NCBI GenBank assembly: GCA_021432605.1
Contig: MU271150.1
Coordinates: 930,001-994,000 of the forward strand
Length of the DNA: 64,000 nucleotides
Source of the DNA: Coniochaeta sp. PMI_546
Lineage: Eukaryota; Ascomycota; Sordariomycetes; Coniochaetales; Coniochaetaceae
Direction: 5' to 3'
Each line of letters opens with the position of its first letter. Positions within the stretch are counted from its first letter, which is position 1. This document shows, one piece after another, positions 25,637 through 35,363 of the stretch. Below the pieces are notes generated by a model. That model was not told the origin of the DNA. It was given only the letters and a program-made list of their open reading frames with translations, and made no database searches. Made by a program: the position numbers and the translations under genes.

Positions 25637-28600
25637 ATGCCCTCAACTTCTTCAGGCCGCATTCTCAAGGCCAGGCGGGGCGACAAGAAGACACCACATC
25701 AAAAGAACCACCGATGGGAGTCCTTCACGAGCAAGATCGCGAAGCTGCACTCGCTCGACCCGTTGCGCAAGGTCCGCCGCCACGACCTCGATGCAGAAGA
25801 CCTCTCCGCCTCAACATCCTACCTCCGCAATGGCATAGACAGATGGAGCGAACTCAATCTCTCAAAGAACTTTACAGCCTGCAAGCGGCAGCTCACGCCT
25901 TTTACCGACACCTTACCACAGATCCTTCACCACCAGGATCGCATCATAGACCTCCTGGCCACGCACATATCCCGCCATGAGAAGGAGTCCCTCGAACCGC
26001 TCCTCGACCTCCTGACCGCCTTCGCGCACGATCTCGGTGTCAGATTCGAGCGCCACTTCCCCCGCGCCCTGGCGCTTATAGTCGGTGTGGCGCAATCGAG
26101 CGCCTCGAGAGACGCGGAGGCGGTAGAGTGGACGTTCGCTGCGCTGGCTTTCCTGTTCAAATACCTCGCTCGCCTCTTGGCGCCAGATTTACGATCGACA
26201 TACGATGCCGTCAAGCCGTTGTTGGGACGGGAAAAGGTCCCGGGCCATGTGGCCCGGTTCGCCGCCGAGGCCATGAGCTTTCTTGTGAAGAAAACAGCGG
26301 CGCCAAGTCAGAGGGAGGGCGACGCTCTAGGGAAGTTTGTCGAACATGTAAGGAAAGACCTGATGGACACTGTAGACACCAGGCAATTTGGCCTTTACAG
26401 TCAGGGCATCATGAACATGTTCGCCGAATCGTTAAAGAGCGCTGGTCATACTGTCCATTCGACGTCCCCTGACACAACGAGAGCATTGATTCGGGCAATT
26501 CCGAATGAGGAACTTCTTGAAGAGGGAAAAGCGATATGGTCAGATGTCGTCTGTGGAGTATTGACGAGTGTCGTGCATCACGCGACGTCGGAGACCTTTG
26601 GACCTATCGAGAAGACTGTCGTCGAGGAGGCGGTCGCCGGTCTGGACGATCCCAGGGCCAAAGATATGCCATGGAGGATGTCCATCCACGTTAGGCTTTT
26701 CGGAATATTGGCCGGAGTCCGGAGAGGCCAGCGGCTACAGAACTGGCCCGACCTTGTGAAGGCTCTGTCGCAAGCTCTCGATACACTCTCCAGGGCCCGG
26801 GAACAGGTTGCACAGTTACCCGTGTCACTTATCTGGCAGACTGTTATTGTCAACACTGCGATTGTCTGGAGCCTGGCTCCGATGGACGCACTCATTCCAT
26901 CGATATCCGACCTTATGGGCACCCTCACCAAGGAGCCGTTGATGAGATACTATATCCCATTTTGCTCTTATTTTGCCGACCTCAACCCAGAACGCTTCCG
27001 GAGCGTCTTCCAGAAGCACTTCCAGAGGTTCATCATGGCCCACTGGTCCGATCCAGATAACGAGGAGATGCTGTGCATTCTCTTGCCCCGCATGGTGGAA
27101 AGAGGATCACTGCCGTCAGGGAGCGAAAAGGATAGTTGCGTGCTGCCACAATCTTGGCAGGACCAAATCGTTAGCAAGTTCGAGCGCCTCGAAATTACCC
27201 CTTTCCCAGAGCGAGGAGCATACGACAAAGATCCCAAAGAATGGAGGGACAAGTGTTTACCCAAATATTCGGCACTATTACAAGTGCTCGAGTCAACCTC
27301 GGTACACCCGTCAACGAACGCGAGGATAGCAGAGCTACTTCTAAGAAAACTCAAACTCGCGCTGAGGCCGTCCTCGTCTTTGGCTACCGACGAGGCAAAC
27401 TTCATCGTCAGTCGTGGATTCAGGGCGTATCTACGGATGGCAAAAGCATCTGGGAACCTTGATACCACGCTAAGCCCCTTGTTGAGGGCAGCGACCCCCC
27501 GATTCTGCCGTCTGGTCGTTTTTCTAGAGGCCTTGCTGGAGTACGAGCGGGAAGCCTCCGGTGCTTCCGATAAGACCTCCGAGAGTTCTTCGAAAAGCGG
27601 CAGCGAAAGCCCGCAGGAGGACCCTTTCGTCAAGTCCCTCACCAGCAACCTCTGCGCACCATCCCACGAACTACGACTTGCCTCTTTGCAGATTCTCGAG
27701 TCTCTCGAAACGACGCCCGACCAGAAATCAGCCCTCGCGATTATGCTGCAAGTTGAACAGACACCCCTTGACCTCAATAATGCCAGAGGGATTTCAGTTC
27801 ACCTTCGCAAGCTGGGACAGATCTATGGCCACCTCGACGACAACTCCTGGTTGCAGCAGGCGATACCGTCATTCCTATTCGGCATGATGACAGTGAAACT
27901 GTCTCCTGTTTGGGACGACGCTGTCGAGGCAATGAAGCTAATCGCCGCTAGCAAGGTTGGCGAAGAGGTCATTGCCAATCTTGCCTTCGATTGGCTTGAG
28001 GTCCCGTCATTCCGCTGGGGAGCTGGTGGGCCGTCGAGGCAGTCAACTCAGCCTGCACATGGGGCCCTGTCGGACTTCGAGTGTCTAAATTTCATCAAGC
28101 TTCAGGAGAAAACCGCAGTGACGCGTCGCGTACTCACAGAGGGAGCTGAGGTACTCTTGGAAACGTTCGATGACGTTCACGAGAGGGAGACTTCTCGACC
28201 TAATAACGCGCGTACTAGAGCCCTGAAAGTCCTCTCGGCATTGCCTGCCATAGCAGAGAAACGGTCAAGGAGGCTGGTCCCGTACCTCCTTGTCTGGAAT
28301 GATGTCGCTGAGACACCCGCTGATGACGGCATGGAAGATATTGAGACCGAGACCGAACAAGTACCTGACGGAGGGTGGTCAATGGTGGACCGTAAAGCTC
28401 TGATCGGGGTGTTTGCTCAGTTCAACAATCCGAGAGTGCTGTATCAGAGTCAGAAGGTCTACGATGTGCTGTTAGGTCTCATGGCCAACGGTGACATTGA
28501 GATCCAAAAGCTCGCGCTCAAGGCCATTCTGGCCTGGAAACAGGAGGGAATCAGGCCTTACCAGGAGAACCTCGAATATCTACTGGATGAAGCAAGGTTC

Positions 28601-31600
28601 AAGAATGAGCTTACTGTCCTCTTTCAAGGTGACAATCAGGTCCAACCAGAGCACCGATCGGAATTGATGCCCGTGCTTCTGAGGTTACTCTATGGAAGAG
28701 CGATCTCGAAGAAGGGTGCTGCTAGTGGTCGACATGGGCTACACGCCACAAGGCTTGCAGTTATTCGAAATCTGAATATCGAAGACATGGGAAGCTTTTT
28801 GAATATCGCCCTTGGCGAGCTCCGCGACATCCGAGTTGTGGACGCATCTGGTGTCAGAGAAGCCGTCTTCGCACGGGAAGCCCTACCAGTGCGGAGGCAG
28901 GTTGGTCTGCTTAACATGGTGGAGTCGATCATCAATGAGCTTGGAACCAGTGTTGAACCATACATGGAGCCATTGGTCAATGCCGTGCTCTACTGTCTGA
29001 TTGAAGCATGTCGACAACTGAGAGAGGATGGCGAGGACGCTGACGATGCCGAGGCCACGACAAATAAATCTCTCTACAAGGTCGCTCGAACTACCGCCCT
29101 CAAATGCCTGTGCAAGCTCTTTCAGAATGCGCAATCATTCGACTGGACTCCGTATCAGAATGCAATGGTTACGGAGGTCATCAGTCCCAGGATAGAGAAA
29201 CTGGCTGCCGAGACAACGCAAGGGATTTCTGGAACCTGGAAGCTGCTAGCGACCTGGTCAGTACTGCCAAAATCCGCCTTGTTCTTATCCATCGATGATA
29301 GAATCCTGCCCAACATCATGGAATGCCTTGGGAGAGGAAAAGCGAAGGATGAAGTCAAAGTATTTGCTCTTACCATCGTCCGCAATCTCGTCAAGCTGGC
29401 CGTTGCTCCTGTCGAAGAGTCCGAGTACAATGATCTCATCAAGGCTGAATTGCTCGACCCGAATATCGACTTGATACTCAAGCAGATCGGTGACATGTTG
29501 AGGGAGCAGCATGATATAGGACGAGATCTTCTGGAAACCGCCATCGAGACGGTCGTCGACCTTGCCCCATTGGTCAAGAGTTCGAAGAATGTCCGAGATG
29601 TTGTCGACATCACAACGTACCTACTCCAGCAACCGTCTCGGAGAGTTAGTCCTAAAGTCAAGGGGTCAATTCTGCTCATTCTCAAAGAGTTTATTGTCCT
29701 TGATGATGTCCAGAGCAGCAAGGAGCTGAAAGACAAGGTGTACGCCACGCTTGGCCCCCTATTCGGGTACTTCAAGGACACGCAGAACAGACAGAAGCTG
29801 GCAGAAGTCCTGCAGGTATTTGCCGCTCATGAGCCGTCGGTCCAGGAAATTGCCGATATATGCTCAGATCTCAACTCGTATCTCGAGGACAGACTCGATG
29901 AGCCGGATTACAACAGACGCCTGGCAGCGTTCAACGTCATATCGAAAGATGGCGAGAGCCGCTTCACCATTGACCAGTGGATTCCTTTGCTCCACAACAT
30001 GGTATACTTCATCTGTCAAGAGGAAGAGTTCGGCATTCTGGCAACCAACTCTGCCGATGGCCTTACCAAGTTCGTCGAGGCCGCAGAGTCTGGTTGGGAA
30101 GGCCCAGAACATGATCGCTATGTCGACCTCCTATCCAACGTCATCCTACCAGCGATATACTCTGGGGCCAGAGAACAGTCAGAGACGGTCAGACGTGAGC
30201 ATCTGCGACTCTTCAGCTCCCTTATCACGCGTCTGGGGGCAAAGTGGGCTCCAATATCTGATTTGACGGTTCTCGTTTCCCGTTCGGAAGAAGATGCTGA
30301 ACAAGCGTTCTTTTTCCACATCTTAAGTCCGGCCGTGTCGAGGCAGCTCCAGGCTATTCATTTGTTGCAGCAGGCGAACAAGACGTCGGAACTTCAGAGC
30401 AAGAATGTCAGCCAGTTTTTCATTCCGCTGCTCGAGCACTTCATTTTCGATAGGCCGGAAGGCGGTGATGACCAAGGTTTGGCCGCACAAGCCACGACGG
30501 CCCTTGCCAGCTTGGCCATCTCGCTCGAATGGCAGCAATACCGTGCTATCCTCCGCCGATACATCTCATTCATCGAGTCGAAGCCAGAAAACCGGAAGCA
30601 GATCATCCGTTTGTTGGAGAAGCTTGTCGATACCCTGACCACTGCCCTCGATCAGAAAACAGTGGACGCCATGGATGTCGACCAGGCGGAGGCTGTTGCT
30701 CCCGAGAGGCGTCGCTTGGCAGTCACTGTTCCCAGTCAAGAAAAGCTCTCCGATGAGATCGTCAACGGCGGACTTCCACCGCTGATGAAGCATCTTCACG
30801 AGAAAGACGAGTCGACAGTCAGTGCACGTGTCCCGGTAGCCATCATCATCGTCAAGCTACTGAAGCTGCTGCCAACCGACGTTCTTGACGCTAAGCTGCC
30901 CAGTGTGTTGACCGACATCTCTCACATTCTTCGAAGCAAAGCATGGGATTCTCGCGAGATGGCTCGGGATACCTTAGCCAAGATTGCCCGAATCCTCGGC
31001 CCCGAACGATTCGGCTTCGTGATCAAGGAGCTTCGCGGAGCACTTACCAGAGGATATCAGCTCCATGTCCTGTCATACACTATCCACTCCATTCTCGTGA
31101 CGGTCATCCCGGAGTTCAAGCAAGGAGACCTGGACTACTGCATCCCAGATCTGGTCGGTGTGATTATGGACGACATTTTCGGTATCACCGGACAGGAGAA
31201 AGATGCGGAGGACTACAGCAGTCAGGTGAAGGAGGTCAAGAGCAGCAAGAGCCAAGATTCGATGGAGCTTATCGCCAAGAATGCGTCCATCGTCCACCTC
31301 GCCGCTCTGATTCAACCTCTGCAAGCGATGCTGCTAGAAAAGCTTGACCTGCGGATGGTGCGAAAGATAGACGATCTCCTATCCCGCATCACCGCTGGAC
31401 TGCTTCAAAACCCTGCCGCGGAGAGTCGCGACACGCTTGTCTTTGCATACGAAGTCATCCAAGACGTCTACAAGAAGAGTCAAGCTCAGAACGCACGAGT
31501 TGAGGTGAAGCTGGACCCCATGATCAGAAGGTATCTCGTCCAGAAAGGCGCGAAGAAGAGCGACCGTGGCTTGACCACGAAACATACGCACAAGCTCGTC

Positions 31601-33568
31601 CGGTTCGCGCTTGACATACTGCGGTCCATACTGAGGAAGCACGATAGCCTGCGAACAGCAACAAACATTGCAGGCTTTCTGCCTATTATCGGTGATGTGG
31701 TGGTTGCTGGCGAGGAAGAGGTGAAGACCGCGGCGTTCAAGCTCCTCACGGTGCTTGTAAAGGTACCATTCAAGACGGACGAATCCGCCAATCTGTACAA
31801 GGTCGCTTCCAAGGAAGCTACAAAGACCATCTCTATGTCTCCATCCACCGGAACAGACGTGGCGCAAGCGGCTTTAAAGCTCATCTCGGTAGTGCTCAGA
31901 GACCGGCGAGAAATTCCAGTCAAGGATGCGGCTATCGATATGCTGCTCGGCAAGCTAAAGGAAGATCTCACAGAGCCACTCTATCGACATGTCACCTTTA
32001 ACTTCTTACGGTGCGTTCTCGACCGGAGGATCGAAACTGCCGTCGTCTATGATACTCTCGACTACGTCGGCACGGTTATGATAACCAACGACGACAAGGA
32101 CACCCGCGACTTGGCTCGGGGAGCCTTCTTCCAGTTCCTGCGCGACTACCCGCAAAAGAAGAATCGCTGGGCCAAGCAGCTCACCTTCATTGTTGCCAAT
32201 CTCAAGTATGAGCGTGAAGGTGGCCGGCTGTCGGTCATGGAAGTCATCCACCTCCTCTTGATGAAATCGGCTGAGGACTTTGTGCAGGAAGTCGGCGCCA
32301 CATGCTTCATTCCTCTGATATTCGTTCTTGCCAACGACGACAGCGAGAGGTGCCGTCTTGCGGCCGGCGAGCTGATCAAAGAGATATTCCGGCGGGCAGA
32401 CAAGGAGCATACGCAGAAGTTCTTGACGCTGCTGAGGTCCTGGATCGATGACCGCGAGAACCTTCCTGTGATGAAGCTGGCTGTGCAGGCTTGGGGCTAC
32501 TACTTTGGCGCTCGCGAGCCCAGTCCGAAGGACAAGAAGGATGTCGACAGACTGCTTGACGAGGTCAGGTGGGTGCTCGAAGAGAATGACGACTGGGAGC
32601 TTGTCGTTGCCGCGCTGCATCTTGTGCAGGCTCTGATTGCGAAGTATCCGCAAAGGATCTTGGCCGAGAGTCCAGAATTGTGGAGCCTGGTCAGGGGACA
32701 TCTCTCGCATGAGAACTTCACTGTTCGGCTTACGACCATCAAGCTGCTGAGCGTGTATCTCGCCGATTTCGCAAGTAACTCGTCACCAGATACTAAGGTA
32801 CCGATCGGCTCGCACGGACAGAAGCTTGAACAGGAGGATGTCTCGGAGCTAGTCAGGCTATCACTGGGCATCCTCACATCGGACGATGTGGATGAAGCTC
32901 TTGCCGAGGAGGCGGTCCGCGTTCTCACCTTCCTCTTCGGATACCTGGCCGTTGACCGCCCCAAATCCAAGCCCCAGAGTGGTGGTGATGATGACGATGA
33001 TGATAGCAGTTCAGAGGAAGAGCAAGACGACGAACAAGATGACGAGACCGGAGAACTCAAGTCCAAGACAACCGGGCTGCGCTACGTCTTCTGGAAGCTA
33101 GCTGCCGTGGTGAGGAAGGAAACCCCGCCAAAGGCACAGTACGTCGTACCAAAGACAGCAGCCATGGATCTCCTCGAGGCCTTCTGCGTCCGCACACCAA
33201 AGGAACAACTCGCAATGTCGGCGCGCGTCATCCTCCGACCGCTGCGCAACCTCACGGACCCGTACATCCCGACCCCGTGGTCGACAGACGAGGTCTTCAA
33301 GACCAAGTACGAGGACCTCAAGGCCAAGGCCCAAACGATCATGGAGCTGCTGCAGAAGAAGCTGGGCACGGCCGAGTACACGCAGTATCTGCTGGGGGTG
33401 GGCGAGCACGTCCGCAACAGGCGGCAGCAGAGGTCGAGCAAGCGCAAGATCGAGGCCATCACGCAGCCCGAGAAGTACGGACAGGAGAAGAGGAAGAAGT
33501 TTGAGAAGAAGAAGGAGAGGAGGAAGGTCAAGGGACGGGAGCATCGGGATATGAGGAGGGGATACTAA
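25637..33568 (+). CDS. UTP20: U3 snoRNP-associated protein Utp20
   Basis: Utp20 is a very large component of the small-subunit processome, needed for 18S rRNA maturation in the nucleolus. The gene is a single exon of 2,643 residues, in keeping with the 2,400-2,800 usual for the family. The N-terminus WESFTSKIAKLHSLDPLRKVRRHDL and the following helices match the family, and the body is a long series of HEAT-like helical repeats including the DRIM region. An acidic patch (DDDDDDSSSEEEQDDEQDD) lies near residues 2450-2470. The C-terminus is highly basic (EKRKKFEKKKERRKVKGREH), typical of nucleolar proteins. The start ATG sits in CCCAAGATGCC. No introns over nearly 8 kb is unusual among its neighbours but the frame is unbroken. 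Confidence 0.95.
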   Translation: MPSTSSGRILKARRGDKKTPHQKNHRWESFTSKIAKLHSLDPLRKVRRHDLDAEDLSASTSYLRNGIDRWSELNLSKNFTACKRQLTPFTDTLPQILHHQDRIIDLLATHISRHEKESLEPLLDLLTAFAHDLGVRFERHFPRALALIVGVAQSSASRDAEAVEWTFAALAFLFKYLARLLAPDLRSTYDAVKPLLGREKVPGHVARFAAEAMSFLVKKTAAPSQREGDALGKFVEHVRKDLMDTVDTRQFGLYSQGIMNMFAESLKSAGHTVHSTSPDTTRALIRAIPNEELLEEGKAIWSDVVCGVLTSVVHHATSETFGPIEKTVVEEAVAGLDDPRAKDMPWRMSIHVRLFGILAGVRRGQRLQNWPDLVKALSQALDTLSRAREQVAQLPVSLIWQTVIVNTAIVWSLAPMDALIPSISDLMGTLTKEPLMRYYIPFCSYFADLNPERFRSVFQKHFQRFIMAHWSDPDNEEMLCILLPRMVERGSLPSGSEKDSCVLPQSWQDQIVSKFERLEITPFPERGAYDKDPKEWRDKCLPKYSALLQVLESTSVHPSTNARIAELLLRKLKLALRPSSSLATDEANFIVSRGFRAYLRMAKASGNLDTTLSPLLRAATPRFCRLVVFLEALLEYEREASGASDKTSESSSKSGSESPQEDPFVKSLTSNLCAPSHELRLASLQILESLETTPDQKSALAIMLQVEQTPLDLNNARGISVHLRKLGQIYGHLDDNSWLQQAIPSFLFGMMTVKLSPVWDDAVEAMKLIAASKVGEEVIANLAFDWLEVPSFRWGAGGPSRQSTQPAHGALSDFECLNFIKLQEKTAVTRRVLTEGAEVLLETFDDVHERETSRPNNARTRALKVLSALPAIAEKRSRRLVPYLLVWNDVAETPADDGMEDIETETEQVPDGGWSMVDRKALIGVFAQFNNPRVLYQSQKVYDVLLGLMANGDIEIQKLALKAILAWKQEGIRPYQENLEYLLDEARFKNELTVLFQGDNQVQPEHRSELMPVLLRLLYGRAISKKGAASGRHGLHATRLAVIRNLNIEDMGSFLNIALGELRDIRVVDASGVREAVFAREALPVRRQVGLLNMVESIINELGTSVEPYMEPLVNAVLYCLIEACRQLREDGEDADDAEATTNKSLYKVARTTALKCLCKLFQNAQSFDWTPYQNAMVTEVISPRIEKLAAETTQGISGTWKLLATWSVLPKSALFLSIDDRILPNIMECLGRGKAKDEVKVFALTIVRNLVKLAVAPVEESEYNDLIKAELLDPNIDLILKQIGDMLREQHDIGRDLLETAIETVVDLAPLVKSSKNVRDVVDITTYLLQQPSRRVSPKVKGSILLILKEFIVLDDVQSSKELKDKVYATLGPLFGYFKDTQNRQKLAEVLQVFAAHEPSVQEIADICSDLNSYLEDRLDEPDYNRRLAAFNVISKDGESRFTIDQWIPLLHNMVYFICQEEEFGILATNSADGLTKFVEAAESGWEGPEHDRYVDLLSNVILPAIYSGAREQSETVRREHLRLFSSLITRLGAKWAPISDLTVLVSRSEEDAEQAFFFHILSPAVSRQLQAIHLLQQANKTSELQSKNVSQFFIPLLEHFIFDRPEGGDDQGLAAQATTALASLAISLEWQQYRAILRRYISFIESKPENRKQIIRLLEKLVDTLTTALDQKTVDAMDVDQAEAVAPERRRLAVTVPSQEKLSDEIVNGGLPPLMKHLHEKDESTVSARVPVAIIIVKLLKLLPTDVLDAKLPSVLTDISHILRSKAWDSREMARDTLAKIARILGPERFGFVIKELRGALTRGYQLHVLSYTIHSILVTVIPEFKQGDLDYCIPDLVGVIMDDIFGITGQEKDAEDYSSQVKEVKSSKSQDSMELIAKNASIVHLAALIQPLQAMLLEKLDLRMVRKIDDLLSRITAGLLQNPAAESRDTLVFAYEVIQDVYKKSQAQNARVEVKLDPMIRRYLVQKGAKKSDRGLTTKHTHKLVRFALDILRSILRKHDSLRTATNIAGFLPIIGDVVVAGEEEVKTAAFKLLTVLVKVPFKTDESANLYKVASKEATKTISMSPSTGTDVAQAALKLISVVLRDRREIPVKDAAIDMLLGKLKEDLTEPLYRHVTFNFLRCVLDRRIETAVVYDTLDYVGTVMITNDDKDTRDLARGAFFQFLRDYPQKKNRWAKQLTFIVANLKYEREGGRLSVMEVIHLLLMKSAEDFVQEVGATCFIPLIFVLANDDSERCRLAAGELIKEIFRRADKEHTQKFLTLLRSWIDDRENLPVMKLAVQAWGYYFGAREPSPKDKKDVDRLLDEVRWVLEENDDWELVVAALHLVQALIAKYPQRILAESPELWSLVRGHLSHENFTVRLTTIKLLSVYLADFASNSSPDTKVPIGSHGQKLEQEDVSELVRLSLGILTSDDVDEALAEEAVRVLTFLFGYLAVDRPKSKPQSGGDDDDDDSSSEEEQDDEQDDETGELKSKTTGLRYVFWKLAAVVRKETPPKAQYVVPKTAAMDLLEAFCVRTPKEQLAMSARVILRPLRNLTDPYIPTPWSTDEVFKTKYEDLKAKAQTIMELLQKKLGTAEYTQYLLGVGEHVRNRRQQRSSKRKIEAITQPEKYGQEKRKKFEKKKERRKVKGREHRDMRRGY

Positions 33569-33919
33569 GGGGGCGGTATATGGGACACTTGTTGGGATAG
33601 ATGAGGGCTCATATAGATACCATAAGAGTAGTGTGAATTTTGGTCAAATGTTTGTACACTTCTATGAGGTTCTACGCCTTGTTTCAGATGTCCAAGGTTG
33701 TTATACAATTATGTTATACAGAGATCTGAGAAGGCATGCCGCCACATATCCAGATCCGGGTATCAACCGTCCGCCCAAACTCCATCTTTCATCGACGAGG
33801 AAAGCCGTAGTACTGCCACTCGATAGCCGTGCTGCACTCCGGCATTGTACCAAGCTTTCAATCATTTCCATCCTCATTGCTTGGGATAATCATCCTAGGC
33901 TCCAGTATGTCCCAAAGCC
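33569..33919. other. Convergent gap between UTP20 and ZIM17
   Basis: A 351-base stretch between two 3' ends facing each other; presumably both 3' UTRs. Nothing else seen. Confidence 0.6.
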
Positions 33920-34567
33920 TTATTTCTTGAACGAAGTCCCCGGCGCATGCTCCCTCCAGCTCTCACCCGCGGCCTCAACTGTTTCTGCCGCTGCCTCCTT
34001 CTCCCGCGGCGTGGACGTACCATCATCCCAGAACTCGATATCGCCGTCCTCGCCGAGTGTACCCCTCTTGACCAGCTGGCCCCGCTCCCTCATCAGGTCC
34101 TCGATGGTGATCTTGCGGTCGCCGAAGATCTTGAGGTGGTCCGAGATGACGTGGCGGTTCTTGCAGCTCGGACAGGCGATCAGCACGGAGCCATGGTGGT
34201 AGCCCTGTTTCGAGACCTTGTGCTTGGAGCGCGTGTCACAGGGGATGCAGGTGAATGTTAACTCGTATTGGGGTGGTGGAGACTTGGTGGCTTCGGTGGT
34301 TGGGGGTTGGGTTTGGGTGGTGTCTTTTGATGGAGGGCCGGAGGACGGTTTGGTAGCAGCAGGAAGAGGGGACTTTGGTGTCCTTAGGGGCCTTGGAATG
34401 GTGTGTTTCTGTCGTATCAGGGTGAGAAATGGTGATTGCGTCGTGGATATGTTGGAAGGTATTATTCTTCTTGAGAGAAGCTGAGGTCGGTAGAACTGCT
34501 GCGGCTGGCATGTTGCCTGCATTTTGAGACATTTATCGACCAAGAACACTGGTCGTCTTGACGCCAT
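33920..34567 (-). CDS. ZIM17: Mitochondrial DNL-type zinc-finger chaperone (Zim17/Tim15/Hep1)
   Basis: Zim17 keeps mitochondrial Hsp70 soluble and active for protein import in the matrix. This single-exon gene encodes 215 residues. The first 60 or so residues are basic and hydroxylated (SRRIIPSNISTTQSPF, IRQKHTIPRPLRTPK), as in a matrix-targeting presequence, followed by a Pro/Thr-rich linker. The zinc ribbon has Cys 107 and 110 (FTCIPCDTRSKH) and Cys 132 and 135 (ACPSCKNRH). The signature after the second pair reads HVISDHLKIFGD, so the DNL triplet that names the family is DHL here. The acidic C-terminal extension ends APGTSFKK. It lies head to head with cullin-3, 796 bases away, so the two may share promoter DNA. 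Confidence 0.9.
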   Translation of the reverse strand: MASRRPVFLVDKCLKMQATCQPQQFYRPQLLSRRIIPSNISTTQSPFLTLIRQKHTIPRPLRTPKSPLPAATKPSSGPPSKDTTQTQPPTTEATKSPPPQYELTFTCIPCDTRSKHKVSKQGYHHGSVLIACPSCKNRHVISDHLKIFGDRKITIEDLMRERGQLVKRGTLGEDGDIEFWDDGTSTPREKEAAAETVEAAGESWREHAPGTSFKK

Positions 34568-35363
34568 TGTGGAGGACTAGGTGCGGTTGTGCAGTGGTAA
34601 GGAATAAGTAAATGGAGAGGGGCAGCTATTCCTCAGTGCATACTTGAGGTTGTCACGAAGTTAAAAGCAGTGGAGGCGATGTCATCACCAAAATTCTTTA
34701 TCTTATCGGACGGAACCCCTGCGGAATGATTAAGCTATTGTGGGGCTCTCGGTACATCGGGCGAATTGAAAAGTGTCGAGGTACCAGTCCTGCAGCTCCA
34801 ATGAAGACCAACCCCTGCAAGTTCTTCTTGATGGAGGCGAGGCAACCTCCAACGCCTTACGGCTAGGGCGTTGCTGAATTGTGATTCCTCTGCCGTGACA
34901 TCCCAAACTTCTGCCTTGCTCTCTCTAGAGTCATTCTATTCCGTTCACGCTCTCGAGTAGCTTCTTGATGCCATGCATATAAAAAACAGCCTACTAGGAT
35001 CGTGTTGGAGACCTGAGTGCTTGCGGCATTCTTTTCTCTCGGGCACTTGCCCCTCATAGTATTATTTGACTGGTTCCATCTCGTTGTCAACCTGCCACCG
35101 CGTGCACACGAAATTCCACCACTTGAGGCGCCACAGGACTTGACCGGATTTCTAAGATAGGACTACTGGATAGTTTACTCTCCAAAACTCCTTGGACTTC
35201 CAGATTCTTAGTTCTATCCTACCAACAAACCCGCCTGTCCTCCGTCATTACTCAATTCCCGGTTACCACCCCGCTCCTTCCAAGTGCTCCCTCCATTACA
35301 CGATCTCGACCCTCCTGTACATCTTCCAGCCACGGTCGAGACCGGCTCAGATTCTAAGCGAAA
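34568..35363. promoter_or_regulatory. Shared divergent promoter region of ZIM17 and CUL3
   Basis: A 796-base gap between two start codons that point away from each other, so it must carry both promoters. I cannot name individual binding sites. The part next to cullin-3 (about 35,210-35,340) is C/T-rich. Confidence 0.5.

Noticed and set aside
31379-33544. Several minus-strand frames of 150-230 codons inside UTP20
   Set aside because: Lie wholly within a continuous 2,643-codon gene with firm identity; no domains.
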